Of a stretch of DNA of 64,000 bases, positions 8,182 to 18,742 are shown piece by piece. The position numbers were made by a program, and so were the translations under genes. The stretch is taken from positions 1 to 64,000 of the forward strand of contig CAJNDS010000374.1 in the NCBI GenBank assembly GCA_905221605.1, given 5' to 3'. Below the pieces are notes generated by a model, which was not told the origin of the DNA, made no database searches, and saw only the letters and a list, made by a program, of their open reading frames with translations. This DNA comes from Symbiodinium natans (taxonomy: Eukaryota; Sar; Dinophyceae; Suessiales; Symbiodiniaceae). Within the stretch, counting starts at the first letter, position 1. Every line of letters begins with the position of its first letter.

Positions 8182-11100
8182 ATGAAAGCAGGACAAGTAG
8201 AGGAGTCTCAATGGGGAGACTCTGATTTCTCTTTTGACGGTGGCCGAAAGCAGTGTCACGGGGACATTGTATGGCCACAGGTACATGGGGAAGGCAGTCA
8301 AGCTGTGTATAGTACCCAAGTGCCTAATACAAACAGCACAGTGGAAGACAGCCAAGAGAGCTGGAGTCCAGTAACGCGGGGTCCAAAGTCAGCCCGTGCT
8401 GTGGATAGCAGTTGGGCGGTCACAGGGCCCAGATACTTCGGTCTGGGAGGTGCGGACCATGAGGATGAATGTGTGAATTCGGCCTCGCAAAAAGCAGAGG
8501 GAAGCCAAACACAGATGGGAGACCCAACTGCGGTAAGAGGGGATAGCCTAAAGGCCTCGCAGAAAGCTGAGGTAGCAAGGTTGTCGGCCTCGCAAAGTGC
8601 TGAGGGTCACCAAAGGAAGCAAAAGCCCAAGAAACGGAAAGCGCACCCAAGAGCACCACCTAAGGATCTACCGCAGGAGTGGCAAATGCTGTGTCAAGTG
8701 GTGGGTAGATATGATGCTTCCAGTGAGGCTGCCGCACTCGAAGCCATTGAGAAACTGGAAGAGCAGGAACTCAACCCGCTACAACAACGAGCATGCCACG
8801 AAGTGCTTCGTTCCTTTGTGGAGCAGGACGCACAATATGCCAAATGGATTTTGGCAGATGTGGCAAGTGGGTATCGCCAAGATGATAAGGCCGAATGCAT
8901 CAAAATCACAGCGGCTAACATCACCAGCTGGAGGAAATCCATAGCGGCATGGATACACGAACTAGGACCGGACCTGGTGGTGCTGCAGGAAACCCATCTC
9001 AAGACGGAGGGTATCCAGCAAGCCATGAGCCATTGCCAAGATATGGGATACACCTTCATTGGCATGCCAGGCAGTACAAAAATTAAGGGTGTACAAGGAG
9101 GCCTGGCAGTGGTGGCACCCCGACATAGGAACCTGCGATACCTTACCGAGTATGGGTCAGGACCGGCGGGCTTCCTGGCATGTGCCATGAGAAATAAAGG
9201 CTGGGATTTGATCATCGTCAGTCTGTATTTGGAGAGCGGGGTCGGATTCCAGGCTCCAAACAATATCCAAGTACTGGCGAGACTGATAGCCTTTCTCAAG
9301 GGCTGCAAAGTGCCATATATGGTGCTGGGTGATTGGAATGAAGCCCAGGACACCATGAGGGGCACAACTCTGGCGACAGAAGTTGGTGGTGCATTTGTTG
9401 GAGTGGGGGAACCAACGGCCCAAGGATCGGACGAAATCGATTACGGGCTGGTTGCGAAATGCTTGGTGCCCATCCTTCAAGTGAAAACGGATTGGGAAAC
9501 CCCTTTTCGGCCTCATGCTGCAATGCATTGGAGGGTGGCCCAACCGTGCAGTAGCCCTGATGTTCCCCAGATGAAGAAGGCGGGAGCACTGGTGACGGAG
9601 ACTGTGGAATATGAACCAGTACAAAACACACAGAGCATCAACATCTTGGATGAACCCAAGATGGAAGATGAGCTCAGTGAGACATTTGCTCACCTGAGTG
9701 CCGGTGTGGAGAGGTCGATCACAGGCCGAATCGATGGTATGGGTGTGAAATCGGAGATTGTGCGTAAGAAATTGGTGGTCAACAACCCGGAGAACGTTGT
9801 CTGGACGGGCAAGAGGGCGGCCTTTTGGAACCGGGTCCAACAATGGGTCAAACAAGGCAGACATCATGGCGATGCACATCCGGTGGCGCGTCTGGTCCAA
9901 TGCAGGCTCGGCGAGTATTACGAGGGTGATGCGCAGAACCAGGAGGATATGCTTGCGAGTATCCTGGGCCGGGGTACGGACGCTAGGCTTGTTCTGAAGC
10001 GCATCGACGAACAGCAATGCTACGCGAGAAAGGCGGATATGGAGGAGACAGCCCACCAGTACAAGCAATGGCTCAGTAAGGCCATGGAAAAGGGCATGCG
10101 ACCACTATACAATGCCTTGCGAAAAGAAGAACAAGTGGTACAAAGACCCTACATGGAATATGACATGCTGGAACGGCCACACATTCGCCGAGACCACTGG
10201 GCGGCAGTGTGGACGACGGGCCAACCGTTGGCAAAATCGGCCTCGCTCATGACGGAGCTTGAGGATGCAGCCAAAAAACAAGCGGCCAGCGTGGAGCCGC
10301 TGAACCCTGTCGAGGTTAAGGCAAGGATCAAAAAACTGGCACTAAAGAGCCCGGGGCCGGATGGCTGGAGGATTGACCATTTGCAGGCCATGGACGATAA
10401 AGCAGTTGAAGCCGTTGTGTCCTTCTACCATGAATGTGAGGCCAAGGCAGCATGGCCGCAGCAAATGACAGTCTCCCTTATAGCAATGCTGCCGAAGAAT
10501 CTGACCCGGGGAAGACCAATCGCCTTGCTACACATCCTGTACAGGACTTGGGTCCGTCTGCGATGGGATTTGGTAAGTACTTGGCAGGCAGGCTATGCCA
10601 CAACTGCCACGTACGACAAGGCAGTCCCAGGCAGTTGCTGCTTGGACGTGGCCGTAGGCAGACTACTGCGAAATGAGGTGGCAAAGACAAATGGAGTGCA
10701 TGTGGTGTCACTCTTTGTGGACCTCGAGTCCTTTTTCGATACCATCCAATTTCAGCAATTGATCATGGCAGCAACGGCCCTGCAATATCCACCGCTAATC
10801 CTGAAGATGGCACTGGAAGTGTACATGGGTGCCAGATACTTGGTGGCGGATGGGGTGCTATCGGCAGGCATCAGAGCTACAAATGGCGTGCAAGCGGGTT
10901 GCCCAGCGGCGCCATCGTTAGCAAAGGTGGCATTGCACCCGGTGATAGACAAGATCCAAAGGCGACGAGATGTGGCAAACGTGGACTGTTGGTTGGATGA
11001 TGTCTCAATTGACATCCAGCATAAGTCCTTTAAACACGTGGCGGATAGTGCCATACGAGTCTACCGCAGCTTAAAGGACGGGATGGATGCTAATGGTTTC

Positions 11101-13395
11101 ACGATTTCATCCAAGAAGACAGGGTTTGTGGCCAGCAGTACCCAGGCGAGCAAGCACCTGCGAGAACTCCTGCTGCCTCATGAGCCACAGGTGTACGACG
11201 TGATGCGTGACCTGGGCGTCGATAGTACAGGGGGGCGAAAGCGTCGCTTGGTGACGTCGGCAACGCGGGCCAAGAAAGCCCGTGCGAGACATAGCAAACT
11301 GTCTAGGCTGGGACCGCCGCCCAGCACTAAACTCCGCGTGGTCAAGGCAGCGATCACATCAGTTGCTTTGTGGGGGCACCCCTCTGTGGGGGTTTCACCC
11401 AAAAGAATGAAATGGCTCCGAACAGTGGTAGGAAAACACCTGGGTAAATACAAGCTTGGGAGTTTGGAAACCATCTTGGACATGGGAGCCAAGAAATGCC
11501 AAGATCCAAAGCGCACAATCCACAAGCAGCATTTCAAAGTGGTGGCCAAAGTTTTCCGTGCATGGATCGGTGGTGGAAAAGCCCACTTTGACTTGGCCTG
11601 GAAAACCACTTGGAAGAGGTTGAGTGCGGCCAAACACCACTGGCCACTGGTCACGGGGCCGATGGCTGCAACCATGGCGTACTTACTGGATCTGAAGGTA
11701 GATGCCAGTGACCCAGGCAAATGGAAGAGAGGTAGTGTCCTCAACGTTGATTGGACCCAGCCACGCATGGGTAGCCTCGCCTACAAATGGCTTGAGGGAT
11801 TCCTGGAGGAACAGAAGCGGGCTGCGATAGCGCGACAGGCAGGTGGCGCTGGTGCCCAAGAGGGGTTGGATTGGACGCCGCATCACAAGTTGACGAAGCT
11901 GGGAGGCCTAAGCCCAGGCCTTATGGAAGGTATAAAGTCAGTGTGGCATGCGGGCGTCATCACGGAGTCCAAGCCAGGATGGTGCAGGAAGTGCCAAATG
12001 CCAGCAACTCTGGAGCATGTTCTCAAAGAATGTCCTTACTGGCGTGAACAAGGGTTCAAAGAACCCAAGCTCCAGGAATACTTGCGTCACAAATACCCAT
12101 GGGAGTGTCTGTGGACAAGGGCACTCCTGCCAAAGCCGGCGGTGTGGCACCCGAAGCCGCCGGAACACCTTTTAGGTCTCCGTTACCAAGGATGCTTTGC
12201 AGCAGATGCAAAAGTGGAAGCGGAAGGCTTGATCTTCGCCACTGACGCAAGTGGAGGTCCAGGAGGAATAGACCCACGTGTACAAACATCAGCCCTCGCA
12301 GTGGTGGCTATGTCCTGGACAAAAGGTGTCCTGGTGGAAGCCGGACGGATTACAGAGCTGGTCTACCCGTGGCAGCCGGTGGTGGACATGGAGCGCCGTG
12401 CGCTTTTCCGACTAATGGAGCACACGGAGGATCTGATTGATGTCACTATGGATTGCAAGCCGGCAGTCCAAGTGCTACAAAAAACACAACCGCCGGAGGA
12501 TGACCTGGAATGGAGCAAAGTGTGGAATGACAGGAAACGTATCAAGGCAACCTGGGTCCCGTCCCACAAAACTGAAGAGGAATTCCTGGCGAAGATGGGG
12601 CCGGGCACGTTGTGGCGACGTGCAGCGAATGACATGGCAGACAAAGTATGTGGTGCAGTAGCGGCGGCTGCTTACAGCCCAGCGCACAAGAGGCGTGTCA
12701 AAGAGTTGGACAATGTGGTGCGCACACTTTCCCTGGCGTACGGTGCACGCGCAGCCCACATACTGAGGAAGCGCAAAGAAGAAGACTTCCCCTTCATTCT
12801 GGACCATGCGCATTACAAAGAGAAGATGGAGGCCTCGCAGAAAGCTGAGGGATGCAAAAAAGCGCAGGGCAACGCCAAGCTCAACAAACGCCAGCGGCTA
12901 TGGCAGTTGCTTAAAGACCCGGAGCGCGGGCATCAATGGAAGAAGGGCAGCGAACACCCCCGGAATTTAACACTGAAATGTCAACTGTGCGGGTTGTATG
13001 TACAACAAACCCTCACGAACTTGGAGGTGGTCTTGGAACAGTACTGCGTCAACCAGCCGGAGGCGCGAGTGCGTGAAGAGTGGGGTATCCACCCCTCCCA
13101 CAATATGGTGAATTTGGGAATCCGTTGGGTTTGCACAAAGTGTGACCGAACACATGCACCGGTCAGCCAGAAGTGCAATAAAAGCCTGGCGGGGGAGTGC
13201 AAATCGCGGACTTCTCAGGGCAAGCTGGCTACCCAAGCGCAAACCCTTGTCAATGGTGGAAGTATGAGCAACGTCCAGTTTCAACAGCCTCGCGTTCAGT
13301 TTGGTGGGAAACACGCCAAAGCTAAGCCCCAAGCCAGCGCACAGCAGAAGATGTCATTGTTTGTTAGGCCTCGCCAAGCTGAGGGAACGCAGTAA
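8182..13395 (+). CDS. LINE1 ORF2: endonuclease, reverse transcriptase, RNase H, zinc fingers
   Basis: 1737 residues from the ATG at 8182. Residues 1-230 are a linker holding three in-frame hairpins that encode ASQKAEG-like peptides. An APE-type endonuclease follows: NITSW ~245, QETH with E270, GDWN with D384, DEIDYG ~417-421. The reverse transcriptase has motif A FVDLESFFD (D847), motif B NGVQAGCPAAPS from 901, and motif C LDD (D939, D940). A CCHC-like finger (CRKC...EHVLKEC) starts at 1268. RNase H has D1355 (TDASG), E1404, D1424 and D1487 (NDMAD). C-terminal CxxC pairs start near 1600. The protein would nick the target and copy element RNA onto it. No stop or shift is visible. Confidence 0.9.
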   Translation: MKAGQVEESQWGDSDFSFDGGRKQCHGDIVWPQVHGEGSQAVYSTQVPNTNSTVEDSQESWSPVTRGPKSARAVDSSWAVTGPRYFGLGGADHEDECVNSASQKAEGSQTQMGDPTAVRGDSLKASQKAEVARLSASQSAEGHQRKQKPKKRKAHPRAPPKDLPQEWQMLCQVVGRYDASSEAAALEAIEKLEEQELNPLQQRACHEVLRSFVEQDAQYAKWILADVASGYRQDDKAECIKITAANITSWRKSIAAWIHELGPDLVVLQETHLKTEGIQQAMSHCQDMGYTFIGMPGSTKIKGVQGGLAVVAPRHRNLRYLTEYGSGPAGFLACAMRNKGWDLIIVSLYLESGVGFQAPNNIQVLARLIAFLKGCKVPYMVLGDWNEAQDTMRGTTLATEVGGAFVGVGEPTAQGSDEIDYGLVAKCLVPILQVKTDWETPFRPHAAMHWRVAQPCSSPDVPQMKKAGALVTETVEYEPVQNTQSINILDEPKMEDELSETFAHLSAGVERSITGRIDGMGVKSEIVRKKLVVNNPENVVWTGKRAAFWNRVQQWVKQGRHHGDAHPVARLVQCRLGEYYEGDAQNQEDMLASILGRGTDARLVLKRIDEQQCYARKADMEETAHQYKQWLSKAMEKGMRPLYNALRKEEQVVQRPYMEYDMLERPHIRRDHWAAVWTTGQPLAKSASLMTELEDAAKKQAASVEPLNPVEVKARIKKLALKSPGPDGWRIDHLQAMDDKAVEAVVSFYHECEAKAAWPQQMTVSLIAMLPKNLTRGRPIALLHILYRTWVRLRWDLVSTWQAGYATTATYDKAVPGSCCLDVAVGRLLRNEVAKTNGVHVVSLFVDLESFFDTIQFQQLIMAATALQYPPLILKMALEVYMGARYLVADGVLSAGIRATNGVQAGCPAAPSLAKVALHPVIDKIQRRRDVANVDCWLDDVSIDIQHKSFKHVADSAIRVYRSLKDGMDANGFTISSKKTGFVASSTQASKHLRELLLPHEPQVYDVMRDLGVDSTGGRKRRLVTSATRAKKARARHSKLSRLGPPPSTKLRVVKAAITSVALWGHPSVGVSPKRMKWLRTVVGKHLGKYKLGSLETILDMGAKKCQDPKRTIHKQHFKVVAKVFRAWIGGGKAHFDLAWKTTWKRLSAAKHHWPLVTGPMAATMAYLLDLKVDASDPGKWKRGSVLNVDWTQPRMGSLAYKWLEGFLEEQKRAAIARQAGGAGAQEGLDWTPHHKLTKLGGLSPGLMEGIKSVWHAGVITESKPGWCRKCQMPATLEHVLKECPYWREQGFKEPKLQEYLRHKYPWECLWTRALLPKPAVWHPKPPEHLLGLRYQGCFAADAKVEAEGLIFATDASGGPGGIDPRVQTSALAVVAMSWTKGVLVEAGRITELVYPWQPVVDMERRALFRLMEHTEDLIDVTMDCKPAVQVLQKTQPPEDDLEWSKVWNDRKRIKATWVPSHKTEEEFLAKMGPGTLWRRAANDMADKVCGAVAAAAYSPAHKRRVKELDNVVRTLSLAYGARAAHILRKRKEEDFPFILDHAHYKEKMEASQKAEGCKKAQGNAKLNKRQRLWQLLKDPERGHQWKKGSEHPRNLTLKCQLCGLYVQQTLTNLEVVLEQYCVNQPEARVREEWGIHPSHNMVNLGIRWVCTKCDRTHAPVSQKCNKSLAGECKSRTSQGKLATQAQTLVNGGSMSNVQFQQPRVQFGGKHAKAKPQASAQQKMSLFVRPRQAEGTQ
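8481..8606 (+). repeat. Three in-frame hairpins inside ORF2
   Basis: At 8481-8501, 8553-8572 and 8586-8606, of the form GGCCTCGCAGAAAGCTGAGG. They are read in frame as ASQKAEG, ASQKAEV and ASQSAEG. All three recur in the second LINE copy near 42880-43010. Further in-frame examples in this ORF lie at 12831-12851 (ASQKAEG) and 13367-13385 (RQAEG, at the very C-terminus). Confidence 0.7.
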
Positions 13396-13627
13396 TTCCG
13401 CAGCCGTTTGGTGCAAGGAGACAGGGTTTCGGCCTCGTAGCTGAGGGTGAGGGCCTCGCAACGGGGAATTGCGATTGGTGTTTACGGCCTCGCTTTGCTG
13501 AGGGAGTGCAGCTCGGCCTCGCGGTGCCGTGTGCTTGCGACACCGCTGAGGGAAAGAGAGGAGGCCTCGGCCTCGCAGAGCTGAGGGTGGAACAAGGCGT
13601 CCTCATCCTCAAGGTGGGCCATTAGCA
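13396..13627 (+). repeat. Hairpin cluster between ORF2 and ORF3
   Basis: No ORF. Contains at least five hairpins, at about 13429, 13450, 13488, 13517 and 13570. The one at 13517-13551 is long: CCTC, then GCGGTG pairing with CACCGC across a 14-base loop, then T and GAGG. Confidence 0.65.
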
Positions 13628-14853
13628 ATGAGGCAATGGAAGACGGATGCTACGATGAGAAGACAAGGGTCCCGATTGCCATCCTGGTTAAGGAATCGGC
13701 CGGACAAAGGCAAGGGCAAAAGCAAGAACAAGCAGAAGGACCCGCCCCGAGAACGTTCCCCGCTTCGACAGGCCAGACACCCGGTGCAGCCTTGGGATAG
13801 GGAAGAGGAGAGTGCTTCGGAATCTCCGGTGGGCCCGGTACGCCTACGGGAGAAGGAGAAGACAGAGCGGCCTCGCACCAAGCTGAGGGTGTCAATACAG
13901 AGCAAGAGGCAAGCGAGCCTCGTACAGTCACGCTGGCGGAAGGGCCAGGTGCCCACAATATGGCCTCGCAGGAAGCTGAGGGAAAGGAGAAAAAGGAAGA
14001 CATGGGGCAAGCCAAGCCTGTGCACCTTTTGGTGCACAAACTGCAGAACCAGCAAAGGCCAAGGACTGCGCTCCATTGGCTTGGGGAGGTCCAATTGGTC
14101 CGCAACCCAACGACAGGGCAAAGCTTACAGCCTAGGGTGCTTCCCTTCATAGGTGCAGGGCGCACTCGACGAGGATATGCTCTGGATCGGCTATGGGTCA
14201 TGAAACTGGCGATGGAACCCCAGAGCTTTGGCAACGAAGCAGGGTATGGGGAACAATTCCCCACCCTGGTCACCAGGACCCTGTGGGCAGGATGGATTGG
14301 AGTCCTTTTCGACGAAGCGGTGGAGGGTTATTGCCACCACTACTTCTATGGAAGTATCATCCGCAGGGCAGAGCTGTTCAACACATGGTGGCAGGAAAAT
14401 CGCCATGAAGCCGGGATCCTCAGACAGTCCCTGTTTTACCTGGTGGCTATAACGTCATGGCTGACCATGCAAGGAGTTGCTCTATCGGATGTCACGGTGA
14501 GCAACGTTGGGCGCGACCCAATGTCAGGATCGTTACCACGGGCAGTGTTCTTTGACACGGCGGAGTGGACGACGCTGCAGGAGGATAGATACAAGCTATC
14601 AAGCGGCCTTGTACGCCTCCTGGAGAAGTATGATGAGGAGCTACTGGCAACCATACGTGGATTGGTCAGAACGTACGACGGCAAGGCCAGCGCGCTTTGG
14701 ATGGCGTGCGTAGGCAATGTCGGGCCATTTGCCCAGCACCTGCTGGATGCCGGGATTGCAAAACGAGGATGGGATGGAACCCTACTTTCGGTTCCGGCAA
14801 CAGAGATCCAGAAAATCACGCTGGGCATGCCACATGACGAAGCTGATGAGTGA
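13628..14853 (+). pseudogene. LINE1 ORF3: unknown protein, one-base frameshift
   Basis: Starts at ATG 13628 (MRQWKTDATMRRQ) with a basic KGKGK stretch. The reading frame changes near 13855, where this copy has one base fewer than the second LINE copy, and continues to the stop at 14851-14853. The body (from about 14000) is well behaved and includes PVHLLVHKLQNQQRP, AGWIGVLFDEAVEG and SLFYLVAITSWLTMQGVALS. I recognise no domain. The LVAITSW segment is hydrophobic but short for a membrane helix. Two hairpins lie in the ORF (13869-13889, 13962-13982), the second read as ASQEAEG. Retention of the long frame in both copies, each with a different lesion, suggests it was coding until recently. Confidence 0.6.
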
Positions 14854-15175
14854 GCAGCGTAGCCCAGACAAGAAACACGGATAGTGGTCTGAGAAGCACC
14901 AACCGACTCAAGAAATACCGCCTCGGCGTGCTGCCTGAGGAAGTTTCGGCCTCGACTCTGGTCGGAGGGGTGCAAATGAAGGAAGTTCGGCCTCGGCAAG
15001 TCCTGAGGGAATTTCGGCCTCGACCACGGTCTGAGGGCATGGATTTCGGCCTCGACAAATGTCTGAGGGAAGTGAGGGCTAGTACCGGTAGTCTCACTGT
15101 GCAGAGTTTGTAGTTTGTGTGTTTCACCCTCTAACCTCAGCCCCTTCGGGTGGCTACGCCTCGCAGCGTGCAGAC
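14854..15175 (+). repeat. LINE1 3' UTR with five long-stem hairpins and the shared tail
   Basis: Hairpins at 14921-14940 (GGC/GCC stem), 14950-14968 (GAC/GTC), 14991-15008 (GG/CC), 15018-15036 (GACC/GGTC) and 15050-15068 (GACA/TGTC), each inside the constant CCTC...GAGG. The tail follows: GTTTCACC, the CCCC-TTCG-GGG tetraloop, and GCGTGCAG at about 15173. R and U units share this tail, so it is a good candidate for the RT recognition site. Confidence 0.75.
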
Positions 15176-15189
15176 GAAAGTTCCTGTCT

Positions 15190-17237
15190 TGGCTCAAGGT
15201 TTCGGCTCAACCCTGGTGGGGTGCTCAGGTAGAGAGCGTCTTTAGTGCCGTTGTGGCTGGCCCTGGGGCTTGTAACTAAGGGTAGGTTCCGTTTTGAGGC
15301 CCTGGCAAAACTGTGTTTGCTCGTAGGCCGGCTGACCGGCTAAGCTGTCATAGAGCGGCGGCCCGCCAACTGCTGCCGACGACGAAGGACGTTCGAGTGC
15401 ACAGTTTTCGGCCTCGCTTCGCTAGAGGGAAGCTTTTCGTCCTCGCGTTGCTGAGGGAACCTTGTGGCCTACAGTCTGCTCTGGGTCACAGTGAGAGTTG
15501 CGGCCTCGCATTGCTTGAGGGGTGACGCTAGCCTGTTGCTCACCAGAGATTCCTGCTGTCTCTGGGTGAGCAAAACCCACCGACCCTCATTTGGATTGAG
15601 GGCTGTGCTGAAGGTGAGTTTGGGTTCCTCGCTCACTTGAGTGGAAAACGAAGGTGAGACCGAAACACGGGGGAAACGGCCAGGCACGTTGCAGACAGTG
15701 CAGGCCAACGTCGCACTGCAAGCGGCATCCTTGCAGTGGTGACAGGAGTGTCCCGAACAATAGCGGTGTGCTCGAGCCCAAGCTTGCAGGTTGTCGGGGA
15801 TCTGCAAGCTGAGCACAACAGGACTTTCTTCGCAGGTAGAATCAGGTAGAAAAGATTTGGCCCAACCCTGGTGGTTCTGCCTGGACACAAATAACCAGAG
15901 GCATCAGTGTCGTAAAGCTCATTGACTGGTGCTACTGAGAAACCGTTGCCAGAACTTGCAGCAGGACTGTGGTGCGGCGCAGTGCAAGTTGAAGAGCAGC
16001 TGTTGGTGGCTGCTCCCCGGAAAACCAATAGTCCAAGTAAGCCTCCTTCGGCCTCGCTCCGTGCTGAGGGTTTGTAAGGGTTGGTATTGGCCGGAAAGGA
16101 TTCAGATGGAGGTTACCCGATCTTCGCGCTTTTCCCATCTGAAGGCAACCAATGGTAATCAGCCTGCTGGACATGGCAGGCCTGCTTTTGTTTACATCCA
16201 CGTCTCCTGCAAGGGCTGGGGTCTGTCCGTGCACACAGAAAAGGCGGAACCTTGCAGATGTTTAGGTCCTCGCGGCACGGCCGCTGGAGGTTGTTTGAAG
16301 ATGTTGGCTCTCACTATCTGGTGAGTGGTTCGTATGGGCACTTGCTGGGGCAAGGCGGCTCTGGCGTCTGAGGATGGTACATGTGCTGGCTGCTGAGTAC
16401 GGGCCACCGAAAGAGACCTGTAGTAAGACAAGCGATGAAAGGAGCCGAACTCCTAAACTCTAGGACAGGCTAGCTCACGCGGACGCCACGCAGAGTATGT
16501 GTTACTATCTTCGGATGTTGGAGCCAAATTGTCTCGCCGTGTGACGTGTGATGTGGTGTTTGGTCTCGGCCTCAAGCACTGGAAGGCCTACAAAACAAAT
16601 CCGAATGAAACTGTGGTCCTAAGACACGCGGAGCAGCTGCTAATACGTGGCACCGCGGGGGTCACATAGAGATAGAGGGCTTGGCAAGGGAACTCTGTCT
16701 AGAGATAGCCCTGGCTCAGTGAGGAGCTGAGGGCCTGGCTGCGCTGATGCAGAGGAATGGTTGTTCGGCCTCGCCTCCGCTGAGGGAACAACAGTAATGC
16801 TTCTCTGCAGTGTTGGTCCGGGTTAGTAAGAGCGAGAACACCGGGACCTCGAGCTGCAGTTTACCATGAAGCAACCGCGTGAGATGCATTATTGGTCAAC
16901 TGGTGAGTAAGAGCGAGAAAGCCAGGGTGACGCTACTTTGGGGGAGACTGCAAGGCACGGTTAGTAAGTGCGAGAAAGCCGGAGCTGCGGACGAACCTGG
17001 AGTAGCATTCTTTCATACCTCACGTGTTTCACTTTGCGGCCTCGCATGCGTTGAGGGAATGTGCCTCGAACAGAACATCCAGTGCTGAGTGGGGATTGCC
17101 AAACTTACGGAGGCTGATGCCACAACAAGTGCCTCAACAGCAATGCATGCGGAGGGCAAAGTTCGGCCTCGCGAGTGCTGAGGGTTGCAGCTGAGAAAGG
17201 GCCTAGCTGAGAACGCAACACCTCAAGCGAGGTAATT
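15190..17237 (+). mobile_element. R2: R-family unit, 3' end replaced
   Basis: Same head and body as R1. The junction reads GTCT-TGGCTCAAGG, one T longer than elsewhere, giving ten bases (TTGGCTCAAG) of spliced-leader-like end. The last ~75 bases of R1, including the tail, are missing. At about 17237 the sequence jumps into the interior of a U unit (counterpart 5250 in U1). Hairpins and the AGTAAGAGCGAGAA motifs are kept. No intact gene. Confidence 0.7.
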
Positions 17238-18732
<1,495 letters not shown>

Positions 18733-18742
18733 AGTTCCTGTC

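Larger units (their letters stand above)
6784..15175 (+). mobile_element. LINE1: complete three-ORF non-LTR retrotransposon
   Basis: About 8.4 kb. Order: head TGGCTCAAGG at 6784, hairpin-rich leader, ORF1 (7141-8112), ORF2 with endonuclease, RT and RNase H (8182-13395), hairpin-rich spacer, ORF3 (13628-14853, one-base frameshift), hairpin-rich 3' UTR, tail ending GCGTGCAGAC. Flanked by GAAAGTTCCTGTC on both sides. An endonuclease-RT-RNase H protein is typical of I/R1-like LINEs. A third ORF is not usual. ORF1 and ORF2 are open here, so apart from ORF3 this copy could be the driver for the R and U units. It reaches the head, so it was not 5'-truncated on insertion. Confidence 0.85.

Noticed and set aside
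9157-10068. 303-codon minus-strand frame opposite LINE1 ORF2 (also at 43555-44466)
   Set aside because: It lies fully opposite the endonuclease-RT linker and mirrors its codon pattern. No domain. The plus-strand protein is convincing.
10341-10880. The 540 bases absent from LINE2 as an intron of LINE1
   Set aside because: The edges are AC...AC with no GT-AG or GC-AG, and the segment encodes essential RT motifs in frame, so it is a deletion in LINE2.
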